Assembly (NCBI GenBank): GCA_002788675.1
Contig: PFRS01000004.1
Location: 1 to 49,170, forward strand
DNA length: 49,170 nucleotides
DNA from: Candidatus Pacebacteria bacterium CG_4_9_14_0_2_um_filter_40_15
GTDB taxonomy: Bacteria; Patescibacteriota; Microgenomatia; UBA1400; PJMF01
Direction of reading: 5' to 3'
The notes beneath the pieces were generated by a model, which saw nothing but the letters and a program-made list of their open reading frames with translations, did no database searches and had not been told where the DNA came from. Made by a program: the position numbers and the translations under genes. Position 1 is the stretch's first letter, and each line of letters opens with the position of its first letter. Shown piece after piece: positions 35,471 to 47,193 of the stretch.

Positions 35471-37279
35471 TTATTGAGTACTTCTTTTAAGTACTGTATA
35501 ACTCTCTGTTTTCTGCACAATTACGAAATTTTTTAGAAAGGCGTGTTCGTCAGTATTAAACTCTCTTCTTTCAAATGGACCAACAACAACATAGTCGATG
35601 CCGTATTTTTCAAATAACGCAGTATTTTGGGGAAATTGATACATGGTACGAAGATCATGATCTTCCTGGTAGTAATCATAACCGTGAGTCCACAACCATC
35701 CAGTATAGGTGGCAAGTGCTTGCCTGCCTGTAAGATTAAATAGCCACTCATTGTGGTATGTACCAGTGAGCCAGATTGAATCAGAATCAGTATTAGCTTT
35801 TGTCCAAGCTGCTAGTGCTACTTCCTCTGCAGAATACATCTGGTAGCTACTAAGTGGAAATCTGAGGGCTCTGTACGTGTCTAGAAAGCCTGAAAAACAG
35901 ATCACAATGGTAATTGCTATCACTAGGGGTTTCATCCACTTACTCTCTTTCCACATGGCATGTAAAAACTGAGCTGACAGTAATGAAAATCCGAGTGATG
36001 CCCACACTAATATTTTTGTATTGTCCCAAACAAAGGGTTGAAATAATACCAGATTTGTTAAAAGAAAAAGTGCGAAGAATGGCACATACTCAAAAAAAGT
36101 TCGCAGTTTGTTACTGCTTTTTTGAATTACTAATCCAAATCCCATCAGACTTAAAACAGGCACTATACTCCAATTTTTAAACCAAAAACTCAGTAGCGTT
36201 TCATTTGGATAATCATTCCCGACATACCAACCTGGATACCATTTGATGAAAGAGTGCTGAATATTTCCAGAAATAAAAATTGAGATGAGTGGGAGAGCGA
36301 TTGCAGCCACAATTCCAGCAAAAATACTCCAATCGATAAACTTAGCAATTTTTTCTTGTTTCGTTTTTGTGGTAAGAATATCCCCGACCGACCAAAAGGA
36401 TAGCAGAATAAACACTGCCAAAAAAGAATGCGTATGAATTATGGGTAGCAATCCAATTACTGCTGCAGTGGCAAAAAATATGAGTTTTTGGGAGCTCTCA
36501 TTTGTTGATCTTTTACTAAAAAATGCAAGTAACTTTGAAAGTTTTGATTGGCGTTTTTTCTGTGTATTTTGAAGCAGTAAGGTAAGGAGTAACAAAGCAA
36601 TTGGAAACCCAACAGTAAAAGCGCGCTGAGGGAAAACCATGCTAGTAATGACCGAGATCCAGCGGTAGTGCTCATCTTCGATGTTTGTATATTCTCGAGG
36701 TGGATTGAGTGCAGTTTCAACTTTTTGTTGACTGTCAGCAATATCTTGAAAGTAGTACAAAAATCCAGTACCGCCATTAAAAAGAAAAATGGTGCTGGCA
36801 AGCACAGCTATGGCAATTGATTTTGAAAGCTGTTTGTAAAAAAGGAACAGCGCAATAATAATTAAACAAGAAAAGACAAAACTAGGCAAAATAAATGCTA
36901 AAAAGAAATCTAAATGCATTCTAATAAGAATTGCTGAAAGCATATCGGCGACAAAGGGATAACTAAACGGAGCATTTAATAAAAAAGGACTGGTAGTTAG
37001 CAGCAAACCGCGCTCGGCCATAGCAGAACCCATGGTAAAGTGCGCAGCCCAGTCACCCCACAGATTAACGTGCTGTGCAGAAATGCCACCTGTTTTATTC
37101 ACAATAAAGGAGTTACTCCAGAAATGAAAAAAGTAGGCAAACCACGCTATAAAGTAGCTTGAAAGCAGTGCCGCAATGACTTTTTTTGAGGGAGATTTTG
37201 TACGACCCAATTTCTGGTGGGCCTGTTTCGCGAACTGCGAGATTTTTTGAGGGAAGTTAACGTTGGACAATATTCGCAT
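35471..37279 (-). CDS. multi-TM membrane protein (GT-C-like)
   Basis: About 12 TM segments; C-terminal YGIDYVVVGPFERREF extracytoplasmic domain. Confidence 0.7.
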   Translation of the reverse strand: MRILSNVNFPQKISQFAKQAHQKLGRTKSPSKKVIAALLSSYFIAWFAYFFHFWSNSFIVNKTGGISAQHVNLWGDWAAHFTMGSAMAERGLLLTTSPFLLNAPFSYPFVADMLSAILIRMHLDFFLAFILPSFVFSCLIIIALFLFYKQLSKSIAIAVLASTIFLFNGGTGFLYYFQDIADSQQKVETALNPPREYTNIEDEHYRWISVITSMVFPQRAFTVGFPIALLLLTLLLQNTQKKRQSKLSKLLAFFSKRSTNESSQKLIFFATAAVIGLLPIIHTHSFLAVFILLSFWSVGDILTTKTKQEKIAKFIDWSIFAGIVAAIALPLISIFISGNIQHSFIKWYPGWYVGNDYPNETLLSFWFKNWSIVPVLSLMGFGLVIQKSSNKLRTFFEYVPFFALFLLTNLVLFQPFVWDNTKILVWASLGFSLLSAQFLHAMWKESKWMKPLVIAITIVICFSGFLDTYRALRFPLSSYQMYSAEEVALAAWTKANTDSDSIWLTGTYHNEWLFNLTGRQALATYTGWLWTHGYDYYQEDHDLRTMYQFPQNTALFEKYGIDYVVVGPFERREFNTDEHAFLKNFVIVQKTESYTVLKRSTQ

Positions 37280-38192
37280 ACTCTTTGCTTACCCAACCTT
37301 GTTTTGCTTCAAAAGTAATTTTGTACCAGCCATTTAATTCTTCACCTAAGTACGGATATTTTTTTCCGACTTCTGCCATGCCCAGTTCAACTCCGTTTGG
37401 GCCTGGATTGTTGCGGATGCGTACTACTTCTTTGCCGTCTTGGAAGAAGTTCGTTTTTGTAATTTCTACCAGCGAATTAGCAGTTGGCCCAGGGTTGAGT
37501 GCAGTTGGTTTTGCTGAAGGCGTGGCTGTTGCAACAGCCGACGGGGTTGCTAGAGCATCCGCTGATGCTGTTGCTGCCACAGCATCGACAGTTTCAGTTG
37601 GAGGTTTTGAAGTTTTATTTGGGTCAAGTTTGGCAAGTTTTACTTGGATGATCATTCGATAACCAGCAGCAACTTCTATCGAGTGACTCTGGGTTTCGTA
37701 TGAAGGTAAAGTAATTTCATAATCTAGCTTGCCTGGCTGTATGTTAGGAATGGTGACTGGTGAAAATTCTTTGTTGCGGTCAGCCAGTGTAATAATTGCG
37801 CCGTCAGGAATGGTCACAAACGAAACTTCTGAAGTATCTTTTGAACTAATCTTTTCCATTTCGTAAATTACACCTCCCATTTGCTCTGGGCGGGTGGCAC
37901 TTTTCCAGGTTATCACGGTAAGTACTCCTGGATGGAGGTTCACTTCTGTTTCATAGGGAAGAAAGTCGGGGTCTTCAGGTTCAATGCGAATAGTATGCAC
38001 ACCGGGAGCGAGTTGTTTTTCTATAAGCGGAGTTTTGTTGAGGTACTGTTCATCAATAAAGACAGAACTAGGCACGTCATGCGTGATGACCTGTAGTCCA
38101 GCTTTGGCCTCTTTGCGCAGTGAACAACCACTCAGAAAAATAGGGGTAAGACACAATGAGACAACAATGAGAAGTTTTTTCTTCCAGTTCAT
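37257..38192 (-). CDS. lipoprotein with PEGA-like and SH3-like domains
   Basis: Lipobox LSGC; SSVFIDEQYLNKTPLIEKQLAPGVHTIRIEPED; VVRIRNNPG...VGKKYPYLGEELNGWYKITFEAKQGWV. Confidence 0.8.
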   Translation of the reverse strand: MNWKKKLLIVVSLCLTPIFLSGCSLRKEAKAGLQVITHDVPSSVFIDEQYLNKTPLIEKQLAPGVHTIRIEPEDPDFLPYETEVNLHPGVLTVITWKSATRPEQMGGVIYEMEKISSKDTSEVSFVTIPDGAIITLADRNKEFSPVTIPNIQPGKLDYEITLPSYETQSHSIEVAAGYRMIIQVKLAKLDPNKTSKPPTETVDAVAATASADALATPSAVATATPSAKPTALNPGPTANSLVEITKTNFFQDGKEVVRIRNNPGPNGVELGMAEVGKKYPYLGEELNGWYKITFEAKQGWVSKEYANIVQR

Positions 38193-38212
38193 GCTCTTAG
38201 TGTATCACGACT

Positions 38213-40699
38213 CTAGGTTTTTTTTGCAGAGAGTGGCTTGAGAGGCTGGGTCAAAGCTTTATCGAGTACCTCACGTACGTTTGCCATTGGGATGAAGGTA
38301 ATGTCTTTTTTCACACTATCTGGAATCTCTACGATGTCACGTTCGTTGTCTTTTGGAATCAACACAGTAGTACTGCCAGCCTGATGCGCGGCAATACTTT
38401 TTTCCTTGAGGCCTCCAATACGCAGCACATTGCCGCGTAGAGTAACTTCTCCGGTCATGGCAACATCTTTGTGGACGGGAATACCTGTGTATGCAGAAAC
38501 TATGGCTGTGGTCATGGTTACGCCAGCTGAAGGACCATCTTTTGGTACTGCACCTTCTGGAACGTGGATGTGGACGTCAGTGTTAGCAAGTTGTTTATCA
38601 CTTATTCCTAATTCATTTGAATGTGCTTTTACATAGGTCAAGGCCGTTTGGGCAGATTCTTGCATAACTTTACCCAGTTTCCCAGTGAGCTGCACTTTGC
38701 CTTTTCCAGGAGTGAGCGCAACTTCAATAAAGAGCACTTCTCCACCAACGCTTGTCCAGGCTAGACCGGTTGATTGACCAACTATGCTTTCGTTAGACTT
38801 AAGTGGTGGATCAAATTGTTCTGGTCCCAGATATTTCTTGAGAATTTCCGGTGTGACCGCAACTTTTTTCTTTTTTGTTTCCACGATGGTGCGAGCAACT
38901 TTGCGAGCAATTTTCCCCAGTGTTTTTTCGAGTCCGCGCACACCTGCTTCTTTAGTGTAGCGAGAAATAACTCGAGAAATTATTTTTTCAGAGATATCAA
39001 TTTGCTTGATGTCTAAGCCATTAGCAGCAATTGTTTTTTTGAGTAAATGTCGTTTAGCAATCTCAAATTTTTCTTCTTCTGTGTAGCCACTGTAGCGAAT
39101 AATTTCCAAACGGTCACGAAGCGCTGGCGGCACAGTAGTAAGCGTGTTGGCAGTGGTAATAAAGAACACCTGTGAAAGATCGAATGGAATATCCATGTAG
39201 TGATCTTCGAATGAAGCATTTTGTTCAGGATCAAGCGCTTCAAGTAATGCAGCTGATGGGTCTCCTCTAAAGTCATTGCCCAGTTTATCGATTTCATCGA
39301 GCATAAATACTGGGTTCATACTTTTTGCTTGTTTCATTCCATTAATGATTTTACCGGGCATTGCGCCAACGTAGGTACGTCGGTGACCACGGATTTCTGC
39401 CTCGTCCCGGACTCCTCCAAGGGAAATTTTGACGAAATCTCTACCAAGTGCTTCTGCAATTGAGCGACCAATACTTGTTTTACCCACACCTGGAGGGCCT
39501 ACAAAACAAATAATGGTAGGTACGGACTGATCATCTTTTTTCTTACTCTTTTCTTTGAGTTGCATAACGGCCATGTGCTCGATAATGCGATCTTTCACAT
39601 CTTTGAGGCCATAGTGATTTTTCTCGAGAGTTTCTTCAGCTTTTGAAATATTTACTTCACTTTTCTGGAGTTTGTTCCAAGGCATTTCAAAGACGGTGTC
39701 GAGCCAACTGCGAATGTATCCAGTTTCTGGATTGTTCGCCGACATTTGGCGTAATTTTTTAATCTCTTTTTTAATTTTAGTTCTTAAATCTTTTTCAAGT
39801 TTTAGGCGTTTGAGTTTTCCCTCATAGCTAATGGCTGCCTCTTCTTCGTCGTCAATATCACCTAATTCTTTTTGAATGGTTTTGAGTCGTTCGCGTAAAA
39901 TGCTTTCGCGCATGTTTTTGTCGAAAGTTTCTTGCGTTTTGTGGACAACATCTTTTTCAATTTCAAGCACTTTCATTTCGTGTGCAAGATGTTCAACAAC
40001 TTTGCGAATGCGAGATTTGACGTCGAGCTCTTCAAGTAATCGCTGCTTTTCTTCAGTTTTAATTGAAAGAGTACTGGCAATTTGGTCAACTAATTCGCCG
40101 TTTCGAACGCCGCCCATAAGTTTCATGAAGTTTAGAAATTCAACGGGTTTGCCCATGTGAATTGATTGGCGGAACTCTTTTTGCAGATGAGAGACCATTG
40201 CCTTCATTTCGTCATCGTTTATCTCGATTTCAGTAATTCTTTCAACTTCAACTACAATCCGAGGAAACGTTGATATATAGCGGATAATACGCACTCTACC
40301 CACGCCTTTTACCAGTGCGTTGGTATTTTCGTCTGCATCAAGTGTTTTTTCAACAACGGCCAGAGTTCCAATGGTATAGAGGTCTTTTGGTTCTGGAGCA
40401 TTAATGGTTGAGTCCTTTTGAGTGACCAATACAACATACTTTGGTTTATCCTCAGGAAGATCCTTAATTGCATTGAGTGAGAGTTGTCGGCCAAAACTCA
40501 GCACCGACTCGGTACTTGGGAATAGAACGCCCTCTCGTACAGGAACTACAGGTAACGTGAGAATGCGTGTTCGACTTGTTTTTTTAGGTTTTTTTGTTGA
40601 AGTACCTTCCATAGAGTGTTTAAAACTATCTGAAAGAGATTCCTTCTTTTCTGAAGGTTCGCTAGTGACTTCTGGTTGTTTTGTTTTGTCATCTATCAT
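38213..40699 (-). CDS. lon: ATP-dependent protease Lon
   Basis: [40 protein letters not shown] catalytic Ser. Confidence 0.97.
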   Translation of the reverse strand: MIDDKTKQPEVTSEPSEKKESLSDSFKHSMEGTSTKKPKKTSRTRILTLPVVPVREGVLFPSTESVLSFGRQLSLNAIKDLPEDKPKYVVLVTQKDSTINAPEPKDLYTIGTLAVVEKTLDADENTNALVKGVGRVRIIRYISTFPRIVVEVERITEIEINDDEMKAMVSHLQKEFRQSIHMGKPVEFLNFMKLMGGVRNGELVDQIASTLSIKTEEKQRLLEELDVKSRIRKVVEHLAHEMKVLEIEKDVVHKTQETFDKNMRESILRERLKTIQKELGDIDDEEEAAISYEGKLKRLKLEKDLRTKIKKEIKKLRQMSANNPETGYIRSWLDTVFEMPWNKLQKSEVNISKAEETLEKNHYGLKDVKDRIIEHMAVMQLKEKSKKKDDQSVPTIICFVGPPGVGKTSIGRSIAEALGRDFVKISLGGVRDEAEIRGHRRTYVGAMPGKIINGMKQAKSMNPVFMLDEIDKLGNDFRGDPSAALLEALDPEQNASFEDHYMDIPFDLSQVFFITTANTLTTVPPALRDRLEIIRYSGYTEEEKFEIAKRHLLKKTIAANGLDIKQIDISEKIISRVISRYTKEAGVRGLEKTLGKIARKVARTIVETKKKKVAVTPEILKKYLGPEQFDPPLKSNESIVGQSTGLAWTSVGGEVLFIEVALTPGKGKVQLTGKLGKVMQESAQTALTYVKAHSNELGISDKQLANTDVHIHVPEGAVPKDGPSAGVTMTTAIVSAYTGIPVHKDVAMTGEVTLRGNVLRIGGLKEKSIAAHQAGSTTVLIPKDNERDIVEIPDSVKKDITFIPMANVREVLDKALTQPLKPLSAKKT

Positions 40700-40851
40700 A
40701 GGTTAGCATTCTAATAATTTGACTGCTAAAAATCAAGTGGTAAATAGCCTTGAAACACCCTTTTTCCAGAGTGAAACACTGCTTTTCTGAAGAAAAAAGT
40801 ATGTTACAATATATTCCTGTGATCTTCACTGTGGTGAATTTCTCAAGTTAA

Positions 40852-40928
40852 GGGTGTATAGCTCAGTTGGTTAGAGCGCAGTCCTGATAAGACTGAGGTC
40901 CATCGTTCGAATCGATGTACACCCACCA
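40852..40928 (+). tRNA. tRNA-Ile(GAT), CCA encoded
   Basis: GGGTGTA/TACACCC acceptor, anticodon loop CTGATAA, GTTCGAAT T-loop. Confidence 0.96.
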
Positions 40929-41001
40929 GAGAATATTCGAAAAAATACTTCTTCAATTGTTACCATACGTTTTTTTCCAATGAATTCGCACTGTAAGTTT
41001 A

Positions 41002-41874
41002 TTACTTTGGCTCTTTTGTTGCAAATAATAACAAATTTTCGTGTGATCTGAATTCATGTCTAGCATTCCAGGAAGGTTGAATTGCAAATCGTTCTTCCAA
41101 GGTAGCGTGTATGCCATTAGGGAAATACATGTTATGTTGGTTGGTACAAGTTATATTTGTAAAGCCAGCTTCTGTTAACAAGTTAGTTGCACATTTTTGG
41201 GTATGTACTACCACATTTTTGTTATACTTTTGGTTAAATATCGTTAGTGGTTCTTTATTATTAGTTTCAGCAAAGTGTGTAAGCATTTTTTTGATACGAA
41301 ACTCAATTTCTAAGTCGTCTTGGGTTGTTCCTTCAGCAAAAAGTGCAACCTGATTGTATGGGGTGCAAAGTTCTAAGATTAATGCTCCATCTTCTTCTAA
41401 TTGTGAATAAAAATGAGTGAGTGCTTGTTTTGAACCTTCAATATCTAACCAAGGAAATACTGACAAACAAGAAATGCCGGTAACTGGAAGTGAAAATGGC
41501 GGTGGTTTAGTTATATCAGCCTGAATGGTAAACACACTGTCTCGTGGATTTTTGGTAGTTTCAATTGCTTTAGGAAAGCGTGTGAGCGCATCTTCTTGCA
41601 GATCTGTAGCTACTATAGTGATTTTAAAAATAGGGTCAATAAATGAACGGAGAGTTTTGAATCGTGTTCCAGAGCCTGATCCTGCATCCCATACCCGTAT
41701 ACCACCAGGCTGACTGTTAAAACGCCACATGTGTTTGGCCCATCGATCAAAACTTCGATAGTTTGCCCATTCTGGTGGAGCTTCTGGCTTAAGCCAAATG
41801 CCATAGCCTTGTTTCCCGGCATTTTCAACGGTAGCTAGATGCACTGTAGACGCTGATTCTATCATTTCCCCCAT
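41002..41874 (-). CDS. SAM-dependent methyltransferase-like protein
   Basis: IRVWDAGSGSGTRFKTL... class I motif; ALILELCTPYN. Confidence 0.75.
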   Translation of the reverse strand: MGEMIESASTVHLATVENAGKQGYGIWLKPEAPPEWANYRSFDRWAKHMWRFNSQPGGIRVWDAGSGSGTRFKTLRSFIDPIFKITIVATDLQEDALTRFPKAIETTKNPRDSVFTIQADITKPPPFSLPVTGISCLSVFPWLDIEGSKQALTHFYSQLEEDGALILELCTPYNQVALFAEGTTQDDLEIEFRIKKMLTHFAETNNKEPLTIFNQKYNKNVVVHTQKCATNLLTEAGFTNITCTNQHNMYFPNGIHATLEERFAIQPSWNARHEFRSHENLLLFATKEPK

Positions 41875-41971
41875 ATATGCAACGAATTATATCATATGTG
41901 TGTATTTAATATGTAGAAAATATCTTAGCACGTCAGATTTTTTATGAGGGAAAGACCAGGGAAAGAAGCGC

Positions 41972-42850
41972 TTAGTATTTTGGTACGTGCTTGAGTACAT
42001 CATCCGAATCATCATATTTGCCAAGGAAGTGCCCTTTGAGTGCACTGGTGGTCATATTACGGAAAGCACGCACTTCTTTGTACCCCATTTCTTTTGGGTT
42101 CTCTGGAATAAAACTTGAAAAATCAAGTGCTTCTCCAATATGAACTATAACTGTATGTGGTTTGCCAGCTTCATCATTAAAGTGAGGTCTTTTTGAATCT
42201 GGTGGCAGTAAATTCTCATTCCCTTCAAGATAGATAGGAATTACTGGAACTTTGCCTTCTGTCAGCAAAATAACGTGGCCAATGCCAGTTTTAAACTCTC
42301 GTTCTGAAAGTGGCTTACCCCAATTTCTTCGTGTGCCTTCAGGATAAAAAACAGCGAATTCACCGTGTAATGTACGTTCCGCAATCTGCTCAAGATCATA
42401 GTTTGATTGGTCACGGTTAAAGCGATCAATTGGGAAAATTCGAGCACCGGCAGGTCCTACTGTTTTTAGAAAAGCTGTGGTTACTATTTTTGCTATTTTT
42501 TCTTTAATGGAATCATCTTCCGACAGAACAGCTTTATGCCAATAGTCCGCTCCAGCAATAAAAAAAAGATTCTTTCTGAGTTCTTCCTCAAGTGCTGCTC
42601 TAAGTATGCCGGTATCAATATGACCATTGTGTGGAAGTACGGCAAGAATGGCCCCGGTATGATGCAGTACTTCAAGATTTTTTTCACCTTCAACCTGTAT
42701 GGTAACTCTATTGCTTAAAAAATCAGAAACTCTATTTCGAATAAATTCACCAAGTTTAGTCGCTTTTTTCAAATGGCGTTTCTCGAGTAGTTGTGTTTCA
42801 CCTCGTATGGTCAGTTCTTTTGGTCGTGGCATTGGCATGTATTGTAACAT
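41972..42850 (-). CDS. 1-acyl-glycerol-3-phosphate acyltransferase (PlsC-like)
   Basis: LPHNGHIDTG (HxxxxD-like), FYPEGTRRNWGKPL, VPVIPIYLEG. Confidence 0.83.
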   Translation of the reverse strand: MLQYMPMPRPKELTIRGETQLLEKRHLKKATKLGEFIRNRVSDFLSNRVTIQVEGEKNLEVLHHTGAILAVLPHNGHIDTGILRAALEEELRKNLFFIAGADYWHKAVLSEDDSIKEKIAKIVTTAFLKTVGPAGARIFPIDRFNRDQSNYDLEQIAERTLHGEFAVFYPEGTRRNWGKPLSEREFKTGIGHVILLTEGKVPVIPIYLEGNENLLPPDSKRPHFNDEAGKPHTVIVHIGEALDFSSFIPENPKEMGYKEVRAFRNMTTSALKGHFLGKYDDSDDVLKHVPKY

Positions 42851-43011
42851 CTACAGTCATTTTATGAAAATTTGTGAGGTAAGATGCAGTATTGTTTATG
42901 CAATTTTGGCAGTTAATCATAATGGTTGCTAATATTTGAGAAAATGAAATTTTTGCTCTATATCAGTATATATTGATATACTAACATATAGTTATATACA
43001 CAAAGATACAG

Positions 43012-46000
43012 TTAAGCCTGATGCTGATTGTTAGCATCGCGCAGAAGCCTCATTGCCCGAGCAACCCTCCGCTGATTAGTGAGCATTTCTGGATTATCAT
43101 CCGATTTGTACACGGTTCTTTCGAGGTGTCCGTAATGGTTGCCAAAAAGAGTTATCACCATGTCGGCAAGTATAGCTCGATTTTCTTCAGGAACCTCGGG
43201 GTCATCAAGTAATTTTCCAAGTGCTATTTGGTGTTTAAGCACATCATCATTTTGTGCGATCACAATCTTCACTTGCTGTAAAAGCCTTTCAGCCATGTAA
43301 ATCTTTTCAGCAGTCGAAAGGCCTTCATTTTCTAGAAGAATTGGAGTTACGTTGGTATGAAAATCTTTTCTGTTTTGTATAAGTTCTACTGAGTGAGCGC
43401 GAGCAACCCTGGGGTCAGAATTTTTGACCAGTTGACTATATACTTTCTCGTTTATTTTAATTTGTCCAAAATACACCATAATATCTTGCATAAGTGCTGG
43501 TAAGTCATCTGGAGTTGTGACTAACTTTGTAATGATGGCTGCAATTTTGTCAACGGTAGCCCGATCAACTTCTCCCGTTGATGCACCAAGCAGCGAAATG
43601 TAATGTTTATATTCCCCATAAATATCGTCAGATTTTGCGAGCACAGGTTCGAGTGCAATAAATACGGTCTGTATCCATTCCTCGGCGTGATCAAGCGCTG
43701 TTTGCAGTACTTCATACCCTCCCATCGAGTGTCCAAAGACCATGCCACTGTTAAATGCGACTCCGTCGAGTTCACACAACAGGGCAAAGAGTTGTTTGCC
43801 GTAGTCCTTCATGTCTTGTCCCCGTCCACAAAAACTGAGTGGTGGATCTATTCCGCGGATATTCAACAGATTTGATTTAGAGGCTCCCATCGTGTTGTTG
43901 GCCACAACCAGTGTTGGGTCCTCTTGTGCTCTTGAAAGCGTTCTCACAATGGGGACTATAGTTTCATCATTTGCTCCCCAGCCATGAAAGCCTTCAGCCG
44001 TGATTGTTGCCTGACTAAAGATTGCATTAAGAATATCTCCAGTAGAGCTTCCTGGGGTGAGGACTGGTGAGTGTTCATCTTGAGTTGTAGCTAATTTAGT
44101 AGCAGTTTTCCAGAGTATAGTTGTGAGCAGTTTTTGAAATCGTTGGGATTCTGGCTGAGCATTTTGAGCAGGAGTGTGAATAATAGCAATGCAGAGCTTT
44201 TCAAGCTGCGCAGCATCATTAAAAATACTGGTAGTAGTTAGATTTTTTTCATATTCCTTGAAGTTGGTTGTTTTGAGGATTTCTTCTTTAATAAACTTTA
44301 CAATATCAATCTGAGGATTATTAATAATATCTTCGGCTAACTGCCGAGCGGCCAGCTGCAGTGTAGTTGCTGCCATGGTATTTTCGGCATCTCTAACGTG
44401 AGTGCTTAAGTGATATCTATACAGCACTCGTTCAACTTTTTCTGCTGATAGGTAGCCTTGTTTCAAATCAGAGTTGTTTGTTTCAACTAAGAGTAAAGAT
44501 TCAAGGAGTTCGCGATTTTTTATTTTTTCTATGTTGAGACAGTACTCGCGATCAAAGGATCCTTGTTGTGTTCTGAGTTGTAAGTATTGATGCAGCTCGT
44601 GGGGCAGTATCTCAGCTAGTGACGCCTTCAAAATCAGTGCTTTTTGTTCGATATCATATCGAAGCCGTGGTGCTTCAGCACCTGAAATAGTTACTTTGTC
44701 ATGGATCGAAAGAGCTGTTACTCGTTTAACATTTTCTGCAGCAAGTCCAGAAAAGTTTTTGGTTACCTTTGCGTGCAGCCAACGTAGGGTCATATCTTGA
44801 TTTGCTAGAATTGCTGTGATTTCTTCGGATGAAAGTGATGACTTTTCTAGAAAACGAGTAACACTTTTTTGAAAGATTTCGAATGGAATTTGTTGGTGCC
44901 GCCGCTCTGCGGCGGCACCATAGCAAAAGTCTCGGAGTGCAGCTTCAAGTTCCGGTACGTTAGGGACTCCATCAGCAAACAGTCGTACCATATTGGCAAT
45001 GTTATCCGCAGGTATAGCTTCTGATATTTTTTCGGCAAATAACTTTTTTTCAAATGGTGTTAGGATTGGGTGAAGATTGATTCCTTGGCTATCCAGCAAG
45101 CCAGAGCCAGTAAAAAAATGAATCAATGCTGCTTTATCACGTCCATTGGCTAGGATGTAGTCCCACTGTTCCCAGGATAAACGGTTGTTTTTTTCAAGCA
45201 ATGCAAATAATGATTGGTCGAGTACCATGCCTCGACCATTCAGACCTTCAACTCGATCCATTATTTCAATTCGCGATTTTGTTGAAAATCCCTTTGATTC
45301 AAGTGCTGCAAGTTGTTCTCTAAGTGCACTTTTAATTTTCCCGGTGTTCTCTCTTTTGGGTAATTCTAGCAGGGTAGTGTTAAGTTGCAGTATAATTTCT
45401 GGGTCAACATGTTCAAATTCTCGTCTATGCCATTGCCAGATTTTGTCAAAAGCAAGCAAGATGACGCCATCAAGATCTGCATCATTCTTACTTGAAGCGA
45501 TGGGAGTGGGTTCAGCAATTCCGGAAACCTGAAACAGCGCTGTCTCAGTTGCCGTCTGAAACTTGATTAAGCTTTGGTCTGGTATGCGTATATGAAGATT
45601 GCCTTTTTGTTGAATTCTCATAGGTTGCATAGCTGCCTCTGCTGTGAAAATGGAAAGCGTCTCTTTGTTATCCAAGAGATTAATATTCAGCATTAACTGC
45701 CCGTCATTAAAGCGGGTAAACTTAAGTCTTTGCTTGAGTGAGAGCTTTGCCTCTGATTCTTCAATTTCAGGTGTTATATTTGCGTTTGTACGTATTTCTT
45801 TGGTAACACTGATAGTGTTAGATTCCAATCGTTGCTGTATGGCAGTCAGATAGTTAGCAATTTCTTGAGAATCTCTTTTTTGTAGGAGGGACCATTCAAA
45901 TTCTTTAGCCTGAGCTACTGCAATGTTTGCTAATTGTTCATGCAAGACAATAATAGCTAGTTGCTGATCTGCTGTAGCTCCCGTTTGTTGTGTGAGTGAT

Positions 46001-46359
46001 AAGATTTTATCTGGGAAGGATAGATTTTTATGCATCGCTATTTGTATATTCTCTTGAGTATCTAGCCCACCGTGTTGTTCAACAAATTCGTAGAGTTGTT
46101 TGAGCATTTGCACGGAGAGTGGAGAATCTCTTAGTTCATAAATAGCATCTAGTAATTCAGATGTGTCGATTAAGTGTCTTTGCGTATAGCACTTTACAAC
46201 CATCTTTTGGCCAGCATTGTCAGGTAGAAAACGCTGATATTGAGAACTTAATTCTGCCAGTGCTGTTGTGGCATCATGAATGCGAGTATCAAACTCTGCA
46301 ACATCCACAGCTTTCGCAGGTGGAACGAGAGCTGGTGATTCATGCAGTAATTCAACCAT
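43012..46359 (-). CDS. large protein with C-terminal alpha/beta-hydrolase-like domain
   Basis: GFHGWGANDETIVPIVRTL...VFGHSMGGYEVLQTALDHA; N-terminal ~800 aa unrecognised. Confidence 0.75.
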   Translation of the reverse strand: MVELLHESPALVPPAKAVDVAEFDTRIHDATTALAELSSQYQRFLPDNAGQKMVVKCYTQRHLIDTSELLDAIYELRDSPLSVQMLKQLYEFVEQHGGLDTQENIQIAMHKNLSFPDKILSLTQQTGATADQQLAIIVLHEQLANIAVAQAKEFEWSLLQKRDSQEIANYLTAIQQRLESNTISVTKEIRTNANITPEIEESEAKLSLKQRLKFTRFNDGQLMLNINLLDNKETLSIFTAEAAMQPMRIQQKGNLHIRIPDQSLIKFQTATETALFQVSGIAEPTPIASSKNDADLDGVILLAFDKIWQWHRREFEHVDPEIILQLNTTLLELPKRENTGKIKSALREQLAALESKGFSTKSRIEIMDRVEGLNGRGMVLDQSLFALLEKNNRLSWEQWDYILANGRDKAALIHFFTGSGLLDSQGINLHPILTPFEKKLFAEKISEAIPADNIANMVRLFADGVPNVPELEAALRDFCYGAAAERRHQQIPFEIFQKSVTRFLEKSSLSSEEITAILANQDMTLRWLHAKVTKNFSGLAAENVKRVTALSIHDKVTISGAEAPRLRYDIEQKALILKASLAEILPHELHQYLQLRTQQGSFDREYCLNIEKIKNRELLESLLLVETNNSDLKQGYLSAEKVERVLYRYHLSTHVRDAENTMAATTLQLAARQLAEDIINNPQIDIVKFIKEEILKTTNFKEYEKNLTTTSIFNDAAQLEKLCIAIIHTPAQNAQPESQRFQKLLTTILWKTATKLATTQDEHSPVLTPGSSTGDILNAIFSQATITAEGFHGWGANDETIVPIVRTLSRAQEDPTLVVANNTMGASKSNLLNIRGIDPPLSFCGRGQDMKDYGKQLFALLCELDGVAFNSGMVFGHSMGGYEVLQTALDHAEEWIQTVFIALEPVLAKSDDIYGEYKHYISLLGASTGEVDRATVDKIAAIITKLVTTPDDLPALMQDIMVYFGQIKINEKVYSQLVKNSDPRVARAHSVELIQNRKDFHTNVTPILLENEGLSTAEKIYMAERLLQQVKIVIAQNDDVLKHQIALGKLLDDPEVPEENRAILADMVITLFGNHYGHLERTVYKSDDNPEMLTNQRRVARAMRLLRDANNQHQA

Positions 46360-46435
46360 GTCTCTATTTTACGTTGAATTGTACATAATTACAAAGAAAA
46401 AGCTTAATAGCTAGAAATGGAATGAAAAATTATGT

Positions 46436-47026
46436 TTAACTAGTGACTGTTTTCCATGGAGAAATGGGCAGAGAATGTTCAAAACCTGTTATTCTTTTAT
46501 CGAATTGGTCACTGTTTGGAGATGCAATGCCAACTCCAATCCAAGTTATATGATCTTTTGTAGCGTTCATCAGATCTTGAAGATGGTTTCTCTCTTCACC
46601 ATTAAGTTCGTAGTCAAACTTATATGCCCAGCCAATTTCATCAACATAGAGAACCGTGTTTTCTGTAACGAGTTTGTTAGCCATGAACTCTTGTCTAGCA
46701 GTATCATTCTCGAGTGATTCAAACTCTGTGATCAGTGCATCAGCATCTGCTGTATCTAGGTTATCAGTAATCTCGAAAGTGACATATTCCATGAGATCGT
46801 ATGCCATTTCATTTGGATTTGAATGTATAAGCTGCTCAAGAGTAATTCTACTTGAAGGTGTATTTCCAATGTTTTTTTCTTTGCAATAGCGAGTTATTGC
46901 AGTTTTTCCAGATCTGCTTTCACCAAAAATGTATAGATTTTTTCGTTTTTCAATTGCAGTTTTTATTACTTTTATCTCGGTAGATCTTGATTGAGCAATT
47001 ACTTCGTTAAGTTCAGTTTCAGACAT
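46436..47026 (-). CDS. P-loop ATPase (AAA/STAND-like)
   Basis: LYIFGESRSGKTAITRY Walker A, NTVLYVDEIGWAY Walker B. Confidence 0.72.
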   Translation of the reverse strand: MSETELNEVIAQSRSTEIKVIKTAIEKRKNLYIFGESRSGKTAITRYCKEKNIGNTPSSRITLEQLIHSNPNEMAYDLMEYVTFEITDNLDTADADALITEFESLENDTARQEFMANKLVTENTVLYVDEIGWAYKFDYELNGEERNHLQDLMNATKDHITWIGVGIASPNSDQFDKRITGFEHSLPISPWKTVTS

Positions 47027-47094
47027 ATATATTTCTTTTTTTTACAATAACATACTTTAGTTAACTTACATAGCTGTCACGCAGTAAGGAAAAC

Positions 47095-47114
47095 AAAAAA
47101 CCACTGGATGGTGG
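47095..47114 (-). terminator. intrinsic terminator after 511-aa gene
   Basis: Minus strand AAACCACCATCCAGTGGTTTTTTG. Confidence 0.7.
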
Positions 47115-47193
47115 TTTGCATGCAAATTATAGATTAATTGCACTCATTGCTTTGCTGTGAGTGCATCAAATGCTGAAAGAGGGTGATCCATGC

